A DNA stretch of 64,000 nucleotides from Chondrilla cf. caribensis (GCA_964020155.1 OZ026557.1:2163501-2227500); one strand, 5' to 3'; counted from the first letter of the stretch, positions 46,701-59,766 are shown. Numbers and translations are program-made. The notes: generated by a model not told the origin, from the sequence alone.

Positions 46701-49700
46701 TAGAGGCATCTGTGAATATAGATGCTTTCACTTTAAATTGATGATAATCATAACTCATTCAACATGCTGTTGAAATACGTTGTACTACTAAGAAATGGCT
46801 ATGACTATCTTGACATCATGGTAAACCGATAATCAATTATTTAGATAGTTGTATCATGTATTATGTACACTTTTAAAATACCTGTACTAGCAGCATGTTG
46901 TCATTATAGTTTGCAAGTGACTTGTTGAAAACAGCTGATAGTATTAGAATCTCCTTTGTCTGGTCGTTGAAAGTACAACTGGATAGGTCACCTTCCCAGA
47001 GCTGTTTGTCTGTACAGGTCCACTTGACTCGTCCTTGTGGATTGAAGCTCTTATGGACACGAGAGCATGGAAGAGTCACACTATGACCAACACTAGACAT
47101 TGGTCTCCAAGGAGCTGGGGGGCAACCTATCGATAGATGGTTACAAATATATATATGTCAACACACAGTAATGGAGGCTATATATGCTCTAGCATGTGGT
47201 TGGATTGCTAAACAGAATTTGTGTCAAAATATATAATGAACAATGTCAGACCCCTCAAATATTTTACCTTGGGTAAATGTCACATTGCTACTAGCAGATA
47301 TCAGAGAGTGATTCTGAAGAGAGCACTGGTAAGCACCAGATAGTAGAGTCGAACCTCTTCTAATCAGCAATACACTGGAATTTTTTAGAGTAAACAGGGT
47401 GAAGTGTGATTTAATAGATGATGCTTGAGATTCTAAAAGAGTTCCATTTATGCTCCATTTCACAGTAAAATTCCGCAGATCAACTCCATGGAAAGTACAC
47501 GTCAGGTTCACTGTACTACCAGGACCAGAAATGATCCTCTCTGGGAGAGTGCTTACTGTAACATGTTTTTCCAATGGTATGACATCTGCAAAAGAGAATC
47601 TTCATGCTTAATGAATTGGATAATGGTGAGCATTTCCTTTAATTATGGATTTGATAACAGTACTTTTTTCACCAGTACCGCAGACTATTTTGGGCAATAT
47701 GACAATAGCTGTAGCTGAAATAGCATATTAATCATTATTAAGGAAATAAAGCCCTGATATTGAATTTGTTTCTGAATATATACTTAGGTACGCAGGTACA
47801 ATTATACCTATCTCAAGTTACTGTCTTACTAATGAAATTATAAACAAAGTTCGGAATACAATGCATTTCTATATATTAGATCTAAAGGAGTCAACTTGTC
47901 AAAAACATACATTTAAGGTGTATATGGATGGAAGTTTGATTTAAGTGAATTAAATATTTTGAAAAAAGGAGCATATACAATACAGGACATTATTGAAAAA
48001 CTGAGCATAAATAAACAAAGAACAAAGATACCTATAGTAAAGTAAAATCCATACTAGTCTACATGTGTGTACTACGTAAATGCATGCATACATGACACTT
48101 ACAATTGCAGGTGATGCTGGCCACTGTGTTACGATCACAAGTATAATAGCGGTATCCATAACGGTAACCATACCACCTAGAATAATATCGATATCTGTAT
48201 GAATCAGAATCTGATATTCCCCATCCATCATGAGTGCAATTTAGAAGACTATCTTCACTGCCGGTACACCCCAAATTTCTCAACCACATTCTCCCAGTCC
48301 ATGTTCCATACGTGGCACTGGTTGTAGCACTAACTGCACTGGTGAAGCCAAGCTGTCTACACACTACATGAGCGTCATTCAAATCCCAGCCGTGAGAACA
48401 GATGGCTCCCCATGCTCCATTCAGTCCAACTAATACACGACCTTGTCCAATGGAGTCTCCTTCACCCTTTTCCAATTTTATGTCACTGTCAGTAACATTT
48501 TCTAGTATGTATAATAAGAAATAATAATAGGACATTAATACCAATACAAGGAATATTAGTATTTAATACATTTTAGTCATCTATAAAGATTGATATGATA
48601 CTTAACAGCAGATTTAATTATGCTATCCTGTTATAATATTTTATTAGTTAACCTAGAAAGAATCTTATAGTAATAGTATTATAATATTATGCATAGCATT
48701 ATACATAAAAATGTCCATTTTATAGAGGTTATAAGGCTGTGGACAGCAAATTGGTCAAGTTGATGTTATATTGGTTATGCTTGTATAATTCAGACTGTAC
48801 ATTTTTCATTAAATTTTTAATAGCTTGATAAATGTTATGTATAATCATGAAACTATTAAATGGAAATTTTATGACAATTCAATTGTTCACAATCTTAATA
48901 TCTATGAACATTACGGTGTAATTAGTTTTTATATCGTAGGATTATGTTCTTTAAATTTCAATACTGCTTGTTGCTTGTTGTCTTTAATCAGTTCTATCAG
49001 TCCCTGTAGCAGTAAAAAGGAACTGATAGTCACTGATCTACTGTACATATTTTCACATACATTTTTTTAATTCCATGATATATTCATATTAAAAATTGTA
49101 TTAATATAATAATAGGTAGAAACTGGATGATATTGACTCATGCTTCATGAATGGATGAATATAATTATCTCCCATTAAGATGAAGCTATTTTAATTACAT
49201 ATTCACTCCAGCCACTGGATGATATAATTAACACAGTGATACCCACCTGTTTGACAAACCACCCCTGCATCTGATGTATGATCACAACTATGCACACCCC
49301 AAACAGAGTGTCCACAATCCAACAGACTTTGCTCTTCTCCCTTGCAGGCAAAGTTGGTAGCCCAAATACGACCAGCTCCTGCTGTAAATGATGATGGACC
49401 TCTCAAAGTTGCTGCAAGGGCTCCTCTGTACCCAAGCTGTCGACATACAACCTCAGCATCATGAATATCCCAAGATTCATGACAAACAGTTCCCCAAACA
49501 CCATTTAGGCCCAATTCCACTCGTCCCTGGGATTCATCTTTACCACCAATCAAACGGATGTCAATTTTAGGCATTGTATCTGTATACATGAAAAAACTAT
49601 ATGACTGTCCACACATTAGCACAGATATGACAAACTTCACTTAATGAGTTCAATTTTCTTGTTATGAAATGTCAAAATATTTTCAAGGGTCCACATGAAG

Positions 49701-52700
49701 CCTATATATTTGGTGACTGCTGATCGTGGGGGTGGTGGCTGGTTGTTGCATTCCCTCAGATACTTCAGGTGGTTAATCGATTACCAAATAAATGCTATTT
49801 ACAGATAATCAATTTGAAAATTAGACAGCACATTCTGGCAGGGCTGCCCGAACCGGTTCGGCCCAGGGCACTCAAAAATTTCACTAAAATCGTGACTGAT
49901 TGATTATTTTTGATGAACTTTATGAATCATGGTCTAGATATACATCACAGTGAAGGTTATTGTTTACCTCTAAAAGGCATAAAGGGCATATAAAAGTGAA
50001 CCCACACGATGAAACTTAAATCGTTTTAATACAAGGAGTCACTATTCTAGATCTAGGGAGGTTTGACTAACAATGGTCACATGACTCATACACTTTCTTC
50101 CATAATAAATCATTTGTAAGCTTCTTGAGAGAGTTGTTCTACTTACAAAATGGCCATGTTATGTATTAGCACTTTCATGGAAGAAATAAAATGTGACTTA
50201 AACAACCATAATATGATTTTAGCAATATTCATGTTTACTTAGTCAATTTTGAATTATTATGAATGCTACTATATGATTTAATGGGTATGAAAATATTTAA
50301 TTATTTCTTTATGCTATTAAACATATGATGTTAATTCACAGATTCTGAAGGGGTTAATTACTATTTAACCTTCCTTTTTTATTACGATGTAATAATTACA
50401 AAGAAACTGAAATTTGTAAAAATGGAAAAAAATTAAAACTTTTAAAAGACAATGATATTCATGTGCCTCAGTAAATATGTGAAGTGTCAGTGCACTTACT
50501 CTAAACCATATGATATTATATTGAATACATAACAAGTGTCTCAAAATCTCATGACAATGAGTTTTTATTTTACTTTGATTCACTCATAATAATTCCATAA
50601 TGATATACTCTTAGACACAGAAGTACCATTGGATGGTTCCAATGTCAATTATTCTTAAACAGTGACTTTAAATTTATCTTCAGAAGAGAGATTATTACTT
50701 ATAGTATATTACATTTTTAGCCTTGTAACTCTACTTCAGCTTAACCACAATCACCTAAGTAGTCTATTTTTCTTTATTTATTTAGTAAATTGGCTAAGTA
50801 TATAGTGGAGCAACCTTACACAATTACACACCTACCTGTGCATATTGCACCTGCTATTCTGCCATTAGCACAGCTCACTACCCAACCACTCAAAGGACAG
50901 TCGATGATGGACAACTCATTTCCTCTGCATTCAACACTACTTATCCAATACCTTCTAGCGATAGTTCGTCCAAAGTTATCACCTCCAGTTGCAGCTAGGG
51001 CGTATTGGTATCCCAACATTCTGCAGACCACCTGTGCATCAGGTAAATCCCAGTTAGTGGGACACACTTTTCCCCAAGTGCCATTAAACCCTATCTCCAC
51101 AAATCCACTTGATACACCATCTCCACCAACCAGCCGAATTTCTGGTGGGTAGCTTGGCCCTGCAGAGAAAAATTGTTTGCTAAATCGAATAATAATAATC
51201 ATTATTCATAATAAGTTAACATCGGTAAGCATTAGTGTTATTGTGTATATTCTAAGCTTGGACCTTTTAAAAGCATTTTGTATTTTCAAAATGTGCCTTA
51301 GTTGCTTACCTAAACATATCACTCCAGCACGACTATTAGCACTACATGGCACATTCCAACCAATACTAGCACAGTCTATTATACTTCTCTCATCTCCATT
51401 GCAATTCACTTCACTCAACCAGTAACGATTTACTACAGGGCCAACTGTTGAGCCAAAAAAAGTTGGGAGTCCTCTTTCAAAACCCATCATTCTACACAAA
51501 ACCGTAGCATCTTCATAGCTCCAATCAGTTGCACAAATAGCTCCCCAGAAATGTTCCTCAAAGCCAATCTGAACTTGCCCATTAGAAATGCCATTTCCTC
51601 CCACAAGCTGGATGGAAGGTTCATCTAATAGTAGCAATAACAAATATCAATTCAGCTAGTGCATGATATGGACATCAGTATATTTACAAAAATTCTTATA
51701 GCACATCATACAATGTATAGTATAAAATATGCCTAGCACAAGCTATTTGTTATTGTATGTAAGTACACAAACACACAGGCATGGTCTAATATTATTACAT
51801 TATACTTTTTGGCATATTACCCTGCACCTGTACAAACAACTCCCACATCTTCAGCATGGTTGCGGCATGATCCACTGGGAGATGATATACGTATGTTACA
51901 GTCTTCAACTTTGGTTTCTTCCCCCCTGCAGTTCAGCGTTTCCCCCCACACATTACCAACCCCCTTACCAAATGCTGAATTGATTGTAGCAATCAAGGCC
52001 TTGTCATATCCCAGCTGCCTGCAGACCACATGTGCATCATGAATATCCCAACTGGTATCACATACAGTGCCCCAGAGACCATGAAAGCCGATCTCCACAC
52101 GTCCCATTTTGTTAAATATCCCATCAGCCAAACGGACTGCAATGGTCTCATTATGCTCTATAAGGAATCATATTATACACAATGACATCATTCATGCATC
52201 AGCTTATACAAGACAGTATAATTATGTTACTTATCTTCATTTCAACATCTAGTTTAGCCAGTTTCCGAGTGGGTTGGTTTCTAATGAAACTTATCATAAC
52301 CATCACATATATTAATGTATAGGAAGAGCTGCTAAATCCCTTTTTATCATTTCAGTGAGTTTTAAATGGAATTCATTTTGTTGAATCATAATTAAATATG
52401 CTTAACCTGCTTCTGTCTGCATATCCTCACCTGCACAATAATTATCATTGATTTATTGAATGATTCTACTGCAAAAATTAGTTCTGATGTGCAATTATTG
52501 GCCTTAGAGAGTCCAACAATAAAATCTTTGAGCATGACAATTCTTTATACACAAATTTTATCTCTTACGAAACGTATGGTTTTGTGGTTAACAATCAATA
52601 TTAATATTCAACCAGAACTACTTGTGAGTAGTAGATATTCATGCCTCTGTTGTTTTATTGCTTATATTGCAGTGCCTACCATACCAGTACCATATATAGA

Positions 52701-55700
52701 ATTTTTCTTGTAGAATGAAAGGCAACGTATATTGGTTCCACTTACCTGCACATATAGCACTGTTATCTGTGCTATGGCCACAAGAGGTCAGTCCCCATTG
52801 TCCATGCTGGCAGTCACCAATGTGCTGTTCGTCTCCCCTGCAGTTCATTGTATCCAACCATATTTTCCCTGTTCCTACCCCAAAGAGAGGGTAACTAGCC
52901 ACAACCAATGCTTTTCTATATCCAAGCTGTCTACACACAACATTAGCATCATGAATATCAAAGTTGGTGTCGCAGACAGTGCCCCAAGCTCCTTTCAATC
53001 CAATCTCAATACGTCCTTGTGACTGGTCTAATCCTCCAACAAGTTTAATATCAAAATGTTCGCTATAATCTGTGCATTGAACATAAATTCATATGGAATA
53101 CATGGGATATTTATGAAATATTAGTTTACATGGAAATTCAAACCCTGGTTACATACAGAACTGAACCTAATGCTTTAGTTTTACCAACCTCCACAAACCA
53201 CTCCAGCTTCCCGACTATGAGTACAAGATGAGCTTAGAACTCCCCATTCACTATGTGAACACTTGTTAATGCTCTCTTCTGCACCAGTACACGCAACATT
53301 GGTAAGCCACATTCTACCTGTTCCACGTACAAAGCTACTCCTTAGAGTTGCAGCAAGAGCTGTAGGATATCCTAACATACGACATACTACATGTGCATCA
53401 CGGATGTCCCAGTTTTCATCACATACTTCTCCCCAAGCCCCATTGAAACCAATCTCAACACGTCCATGTGACTGATTAACTTGTCCATTCAGGCGGACAT
53501 CAACTTGCGTAGTCTCTGTTAGAGGTATAAATTAGTGTAAAATTATAATACAAGAATTGTTCCAAGCAAATAATATAGCTATACTCATGTCATTGAGCAC
53601 AATAATAAAGACTATATATAATTTTTGAGTGTTCTCCCCAGTCAGGAAAAAAGGGGGTTAGTGCATAAGCACACAGGTGCAGGTAGGTATATATGTATGT
53701 TGTCATCATTCATGTCTTTATTCCATGTTGCATACCTTCATGCCTTATCATCAATGAACTAAAATTTGCACTTGAGATCACTTGTATTTTTCTCTATACA
53801 TGTATATAGTGCCACATGCTGCTGCAATGTGCATGACTGAATAGATCATTTGTATATAATATGACTTTGCTATAGACATAATGTTATATGGCAATTGGAA
53901 GGCAGAGCGAAGGTGTATTGAGCCAATATGTCTTGTGATATGCATGGAGAAAACTGAAAGTAAGATTTTCATCATTCTTTATAACTTTCTGCAATTTAGT
54001 GAATAGGGAATATATATGGAAGGTTGCTTTAACAAGAATTGATTTATATTCTACTCTGCAACAATGAGAATGGAATGAGCTACCGTGCATGATATTTGTC
54101 CCTGTAATACATTCAGCATAATATCCACTATCACAGTAATATTATATGTTCATTAATATTAATTCTTTAAATTATTGTTCTGAGCTACTCCTACCTAGGT
54201 ATGTTGTAAAGGCTTGGACTAATACTTCTTTTTAAAGCTTACAAGGGAAAAGGCTTACTACCCCATTTAAGTGGTTTCAGAGTTTAATACTAACTGATCA
54301 AGAATAAGTCACAATTATTACAAATTTTATTTTTTATTTATTTGTATTATATTTTAATACCTTATGCATTCTCAATAAATACACCTATGGACATACCTCC
54401 ACATGCTACTCCAGCTTCTTTGTTATGGGAACAATATGAACTGACCACTCCCCAAACAATGTATGGACACTTGTCAATGCTTGCTTCTATACCCGTACAG
54501 GCCACATTGTCAAGCCACATTCTACCAGTTCTTTTTACAAAGCTACTTCTTAGAGTTGCAGCAACAGCTGTAGGATATCCCAACATACGACACACAACAT
54601 GAGCATCACGGATGTCCCAATTATTATCACAGACAGTGCCCCAAGCTCCATCAAGACCAATTTCAACACGTCCATGTGACTGATTAACTCCTCCCCTGAG
54701 GCGGACATCAACTTGCATGGTTTCTGTTTAATGTAAGCACAGAGCATATATAATAATATTATTAATTTATATAATCATGAAGCAGTTATACAATTAAATT
54801 GCAATAAATTTGCAATAAATATCCATGATAGTTAATCAAACTCACATACCTCCACAAACCACTCCAGCTTCTCTACTGTGAGAACAATATGAACTGACCA
54901 CTCCCCATCCACTGTGTGAACACATGTTGATACTCTCTTCTGTACCAATGCAGTCAACATTGTTTAGCCATATTCTACCTGTTCCACGTGTAAAGCTACT
55001 TCTCATAGTTGCAGCGAGAGCCCTAGAATGTCCCAACATGCGACACACTACAAGAGCATTGTGGATGTTCCAGTTTGTATCACAGACAACTCCCCAAGTG
55101 TTGTTAAAGCCAATTTCAACTCTACCACTTCTTTCAGAGACTCCACCAATCAATCGAACAGTTATGTTGTTATGTCCGCCATCTACATAATGGTAGGAAA
55201 ATATAAGGTATAGATAATCTAGTAAGGTATGGCTTCAATAAGTGAGGCTAACATTGTTATAACTGATTATTACTGAGTAATATCATTATTATTGCAAAAT
55301 GATAAACAGATTCAGAAGACTTAGAAGGGAAGCAATATTGGCATCACAAAGGGAAAATTACTCTGATATGTTATCCATAGCTCAAACAATTAATTCAATT
55401 CAGTTAAACTAAACAAGCAATTGAGTTCCAAAAAGCAGTACTGATACACATATTATTATATTGAGCATTATACACCAAAGTTGAAATGAAGCTAATTATT
55501 ATAGCATGCCTATACTGCCTGTGGCCAGCCCCTGAAATAATATTATTTTTAGTCTAGTATGAAATAAGAGTGAAATACAATATGGATTAAACATTAGGGA
55601 CTTCAATGAGAACTGCAATTAGGTTAGTAGCAATGACATTGCATAATATATCAATGTCTTGTGGAACTGAAACAAAAGGAGTATATTATTTGTAGCAATA

Positions 55701-57453
55701 ATTTTAAACTGCAATTCTGCTCCCCTCATACTCAAATTATACATTTAGGTTTATAAGAACCTAAGCTGAATTTATTATGTTCAGCGAATGTTGCGTTCAA
55801 ATTCTAACCAAATTTCTAACAAACATATTATATTCATCCTTAAATGAATACAAAATATGGGCTTAATTATTATGCCGCATGTAGCCCTATATAGGTAATA
55901 TTATCTCAAGATGCACAAGTGCAGTGAAGTAATCTAACAAAGAAGTGTCAATGTCAATTTCATAATTAGGCATAGCACATTTAGAATGTAGTACTCACCA
56001 TCACAAACAACACCTGCAAGACCACAGGAGGATGATGAAAGGGAACCCCATGGATCGTGTCGACAGTCCTTTATACTATTCTCTTCCCCAAAACAATGGA
56101 CATTCCTTAGCCAAATTCTGTAGGTGGGACCACTCCAAAAAGTAGATCCCACAGTGGCAGCAATGGTTCCTTGGTATCCCAGTTGACGGCAAACGACAGC
56201 AGCATCGTGTTTGTCCCAATTGTTGTCACACACATGTCCCCAAACACCTCTGAAGCCAACTTGTACCTGGCCTATTCCTTTATTGGAGCCTCCAACTAAT
56301 CTCAGATTCACATCATCATCTTTATTCACTAATCAAAGCAATAAGTTTGTTTAAAATAAATTTATTAGCAGATTACATAATGAAATGTTGTATGTTTACA
56401 TAACATGGAAAGATTATTATTTCCAAGAAGCATCATGTGCAAAGTACACAATGGCAACTTGGGTCCACTACCTCATGTAATATCATACATAACTCCAGTA
56501 CCCTCTTGGTCTCTTCAACATATGACCACACCTGCAGGGGATCTCGTAAACCCTTACTGACAATTTCTCAGTAATTATTCTCTCTTCAGTATGCATGGTG
56601 TGGGATACAGGCTAGCTATATCACCTCTAAATCCAGTGTATATATGAAATAAACAATTAGCTAATACATAATATTATGCTTGTTTCTAATCTTTCCTCAT
56701 GGTTGACAGTTAACTGCTCATTCCCCATGCACCATCACTAGAGGTGATATATACAACTATTCCTTTTAATATTCATTATAACATTAATTTAGAAAATTAT
56801 GCTTTTATATCACATATGCACTACGTCCTTATCAGAGTATATATGACCAATGTCATTTAACTTTGATCAAATTATTACAGGTCTTTGAAAGGTTAAAATA
56901 ACCAATGACATACACTCTCACCTGCACATACAACACCTGAAATGCCATAATAACTCGAAGAACTGGATGCATACTGTCTGCAACGACTGTAAGGTCGTCC
57001 CCATGTACCTCTGGTGCACTCATTGATATGGTTCTCATTACCCGTGCACCGCACATCGTCCAACCATATACGCCCTGATCCCGTTCCAAAACTGGACTGG
57101 ACTGTAGCAGCTAGTGCTTTAGCAAATCCTAACTGACGACAAACAACTGTGGCATCTTTGATATCCCATCCTCTGTCACAAACAGTGCCCCAGGGACTTG
57201 TAGCATTGAGTCTCACTTCCACATTGCCTTGAGCACTGCTTCCTCCACTCACCAAACGCAACAAAGCTGTAGAATTAGCTGTAAATCAAGAAAGTTTATT
57301 AATCTAAGAAATCATTCAATGTAAATCAAGATCAATTGAAATCAGACATGTGAGTGGACGATATACGTAATTACCTTGGTTGCTACAATATGATTGTTGG
57401 GACTCTCCATTCTGTAGCAGTACGGAGAAGAATACTGCCAATTGGATAATCAT
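36591..57453 (-). CDS. Gene B: SRCR(11)-Ig-HormR/TSP3-GAIN-7TM adhesion GPCR
   Basis: Complete gene of 43 exons; 7905 nt of coding sequence (2634 aa), or 33 nt more if exon 30 uses an upstream acceptor at 41651. Order: signal peptide, eleven SRCR domains (about 27-1259), Ig (1260-1365), two Cys-rich/TSP3 blocks (1366-1819), a hormone-receptor-like module (1820-1912), GAIN with GPS (1913-2266), seven helices (2267-2567) and an acidic tail. It is paralogous to gene A with the same exon phases, but has two extra SRCR exons and a longer last SRCR. I infer a self-cleaving surface receptor of the adhesion GPCR class; the ligand is unknown. The start ATG lies 65 nt from the TATA box. Borders were assigned by eye and checked only by frame closure and paralogue comparison. 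Confidence 0.88.
37842..38193. mobile_element. Possible hAT-like element in a gene B intron
   Basis: The left end reads TGCTGGGACGATTAAACGAT and the right end TTTCCAGCCCT after a TAATCAATTTG-rich stretch. AATCGATTAA-type repeats near TGCTGGGA ends are common in hAT relics. A related right end lies near 49777-49855 in another gene B intron. Target duplications are not clear. Confidence 0.35.
39213..39345. repeat. (TA)n and (GATA)n microsatellite in gene B intron
   Basis: TA run 39213-39252 followed by GATA/GATG units to about 39345, between the exons for TM3 and TM4. Confidence 0.9.
40552..43164 (-). other. Gene B exons 25-33: GAIN domain with GPS
   Basis: Exons 42962-43164, 42559-42607, 42317-42385, 42102-42243, 41866-42009, 41480-41618, 40989-41118, 40860-40927 and 40552-40669. 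GPS: KCVFWKF, TGQWSDEGL, VVCKSTHLTSFAVLVD; the HL/T site is intact, and cysteines 2 and 4 of the GPS are replaced by Leu and Ser, as in gene A. The exon 30 acceptor could also be at 41651, adding 11 residues. Confidence 0.87.
40739..40780. repeat. (GT)n microsatellite between the two GPS exons of gene B
   Basis: About 21 GT units in the intron splitting the GPS motif (between 40669 and 40860). The equivalent gene A intron lacks it. Confidence 0.9.
43290..43786 (-). other. Gene B exons 22-24: hormone-receptor-like module
   Basis: Exons 43735-43786, 43516-43635 and 43290-43396: DLNPTLYDGS linker, then GNC, GILWPSTPPC, QRC, RFCNSSGMWE and TDC. The lengths are exactly those of gene A (52, 120, 107 nt). 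Confidence 0.82.
43915..45530 (-). other. Gene B exons 18-21: Cys-rich/TSP3 block 2
   Basis: Exons 45246-45530, 44965-45163, 44570-44682 and 43915-44001 (684 nt, identical in length to gene A). DPCEGCC, GFQWPRT...SYSC...RRQC...HWG...SGCTF, then YCRCSEEK...CECKHSAGQC and LDTDGDGIPDFR. Confidence 0.8.
45729..47126 (-). other. Gene B exons 14-17: Cys-rich/TSP3 block 1
   Basis: Exons 46882-47126, 46454-46685, 46134-46255 and 45729-45806 (677 nt). The module order is the same as in gene A: VTLPCSR...VKWTC...W.GDLSSCTF; a segment ending ILKPSG; KCRCPAKF...CKCEFNGTC; LDTDGDGIPNSEP. Confidence 0.8.
47268..47585 (-). other. Gene B exon 13: Ig-like domain
   Basis: 106 residues: VNLTCTF first Cys, VKWSINGT core Trp, GAYQC closing Cys, and several N-glycosylation sites. 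It is phase 1-1 and the same length as in gene A. Confidence 0.88.
48103..57278 (-). other. Gene B exons 2-12: eleven SRCR domains
   Basis: Exons: 56922-57278, 55999-56328, 54850-55182, 54397-54723, 53189-53515, 52746-53069, 51828-52157, 51310-51624, 50836-51159, 49247-49579, 48103-48501. All are phase 1-1, one six-cysteine (group A-like) domain each. SRCR4 and SRCR5 (54397-54723, 53189-53515) are close relatives of each other and of SRCR3, pointing to local exon duplication. The SRCR5 donor reads GTTGGT and the SRCR7 donor GTGCAG, both weak. The last SRCR is 45 nt longer than in gene A because of a Tyr/Arg/Gly-rich loop. Confidence 0.9.
48975..49037. repeat. Conserved intronic hairpin, gene B copy
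   Basis: Partner of 23045-23107: 60 of 63 bases agree, in the intron between the last two SRCR exons. Hairpin arms surround a TCCCTGTAGCAGTAAAAAGG centre. Confidence 0.7.
57375..57453 (-). other. Gene B exon 1: signal peptide
   Basis: Encodes MIIQLAVFFSVLLQNGESQQ and a short Cys-containing start of the mature chain, ending in phase 1 at GTAATT. The donor is weaker than in gene A (GTAAGT), but the phase fits the SRCR1 acceptor at 57278. Confidence 0.85.
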
Positions 57454-57508
57454 AGTGATCAGTAATTGCCAATTACCGATCTGATTCAAACATCCGTGAC
57501 TATAGATG

Positions 57509-57518
57509 CTTTTTTATA
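57509..57518 (-). promoter_or_regulatory. TATA box of gene B
   Basis: TATAAAAAAG on the minus strand, 65 nt from its upstream end to the ATG, matching genes A and C. An AATGGCCGCC element (57567-57576) lies 49 bp further upstream, as in gene A at 58 bp. Confidence 0.6.
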
Positions 57519-57962
57519 CTCACGGTCCCCTGATGAGTAGTTCCGGTAGTCTTACTAAGGGACAACAATGGCCGCCGCGAGTTGAACATTCCATTTCGTA
57601 TATTATTATTCTCGGTACGTACTACTGCAGGCCTGCCAAGTTTGCCGCGCGTTTTCGGTGACGCTCACGGTTTCGCTGATTGTCTCACTCTCTCACGAGC
57701 TCGATGGTGAAACACAAGGTTTTTGTTTATTTGTTATAACTTGTTATAGCCATAATTTCATATTTTTAAATTGTTGAACCAAACATAAAATGTTGTACAT
57801 GTAGGGTGTATAGTTAAGGATCAGATCCATTAACCAAATCCTCGCCCATATACAGCCAAAATGTGTTGGTGTTTCGGCTACCAGACCTGATCCTATACAA
57901 GTAACTCGGAGGTATAATAATAATTATAATAATAAGACTAAGAATATCATCTCCACTAAAGT

Positions 57963-57998
<36 letters not shown>

Positions 57999-58457
57999 TA
58001 TAGCCATGTTATCCAGTTCCTGATCATTTCATCACAATATGATTAGCAGAGTGGTCACTTACACAAATCTAATTATGTGGTGTTGTTCCGTGAGTGGAAA
58101 TCTTGTGTAATGAGATAAATTGCATAGGTACATGTTGAGGTCTTGTAAAGAACATGTTTAGGTCTAGATCTTGTTAAGAACATATCCAGCAAAATGTGAC
58201 AACACAAAAACACAACATTGTGGCGTTTTGGCTTCAAGTATGACAGTTCCTGCATGATTATGACCTGCGCTAGTGCTGTAATTGTTCCCATGAGAAATGA
58301 CACCACAGGTAATGCATGTAACCTACTGTAGTAGGCTGCATAGTGTATTGTAGTAGTCTCAATCTATTACCAAACACTGTTGGAGCCTGGCTCCCTACTT
58401 CTCATTTGATGCACATTGTAACTAAGGATTGACCATTTTACACATTAATAGTTAATA

Positions 58458-58866
58458 CAGTGGACCCTCATTTATTCGGACTTCATTCATCCGGCGGCTC
58501 GGATTATTCGGACACCAAATTTCCAAGGAAAGCTATTTGCACATTAGCCATTTGGCCTTAGTGGTGAATAATAATAATAGGTACAAGTGCTTGCATAGTC
58601 AGCAAACAAGTAATTCAAGTTAAATATATTCGTGGGGCTGCCGCCCTCTGCACTCGGATTGCTTGGGCATCTTCCTTGTGTTCAAAGGAACCTGAAAATG
58701 GAAAAATTCCAAACCATTTGTCGTGTTTTGCTTTATAGCCAACATGTAGCCTAATAATGAGTAATATATTGACATAATGCATTCACTCCCGTTTCAGTTA
58801 TCTGAACATTTTGCATATCCCACCACCCTTCAGACCCAAGGTGTTCGGATAAGTGAGGGTCCACTG
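58458..58866. mobile_element. 409-bp pogo-like MITE
   Basis: The ends CAGTGGACCCTCA(T)TTATTCGGA and its inverse TCGGATAAGTGAGGGTCCACTG form inverted repeats. TA precedes the left end; TG follows the right end (one change from TA). The CAGTGGACC...ATCCGGA style is typical of pogo/Tigger-related elements. It carries a nested 59-bp palindromic element at 58607-58665. Confidence 0.75.
58607..58665. mobile_element. 59-bp palindromic element, copy 3 (nested)
   Basis: CAAGTAATTCAAGTTAAATA ... GCACTCGGATTGCTTG; it matches the reverse complement of 32569-32625 and sits inside the pogo-like MITE, so it inserted later. Confidence 0.65.
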
Positions 58867-59766
58867 TGATAAAAACTTAATAAAATTTGTTATTATAATT
58901 ATATTAGTATAGAATTCTTAATAATTATTATTTTACATACCATTCAATTATTGTGAGCTGTTACTCATGATCATGTTTGGAAATCAACCTGAAGTGTTAC
59001 TGTCTATAATATATTATGCTACGAATTAAATACTTGTTTGTTGGTAACTGAGGGATTTAAGCTTGTTTACTATTAATGTTTGAAGCTGCTGATATAAGTG
59101 CATATCAAAAGACAAAACAATTGTTCCCTTGGTCTTCTCTGGGGGCGGAAACCTTGTGCAATGTTATGGGAAAGAACATGTCTAGGTCTTGTTAAGAACA
59201 TATGGTACACAACACAACAAGACAAAACATGATAATATTATGTTGACTTTTGTGGCTTTATGATTTTTTGGCTTCCAGAACATTTCATTGATGTTATTAT
59301 GGATGGGTGTACAAAACCTACTGTGGTAGACTGCACAATATATTTCATTAGTACCAATTTAGAGTAGGCATGTTATAACTTAGCATGCTCAGTGTTCATA
59401 CGTACATTATCAAAACATAATAAAAGTCCTACTAATTTTTCCTACTATATATTTTTTATTACTGATGATATTAACATAGATGTCTAGTGTCATCATGCAT
59501 GGTCTATTCATATTATGTGTAACAAAACATACACTTATTGAAATTGTATAAAATAAAATTCTCCGTATCTACCAACTTTAACATCCTACATAAAGTCGCT
59601 GCTTGGCCGTATCTAATATATCTTCAACATTTTCCTGGTTATCTTCTGGGTATCGAAAAAGCCTTTTTCAGTAAAAATGATTGGCAGTTGCTCCGTGATA
59701 AAGAAATTTGACTGGAATTGGTTGTATTCATTTCTTTGCCAATATGCTATAACTTATAGTATATTA

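Noticed and set aside
49710..49875. Second hAT-like end in a gene B intron
   Set aside because: Only one end is convincing and no target duplication is visible, so I mention it only as a relative of 37842-38193.
52415..52440. CTCACCTGCACAAT resembling the 3' end of an SRCR exon
   Set aside because: No further SRCR sequence lies upstream; too short to call a relic.
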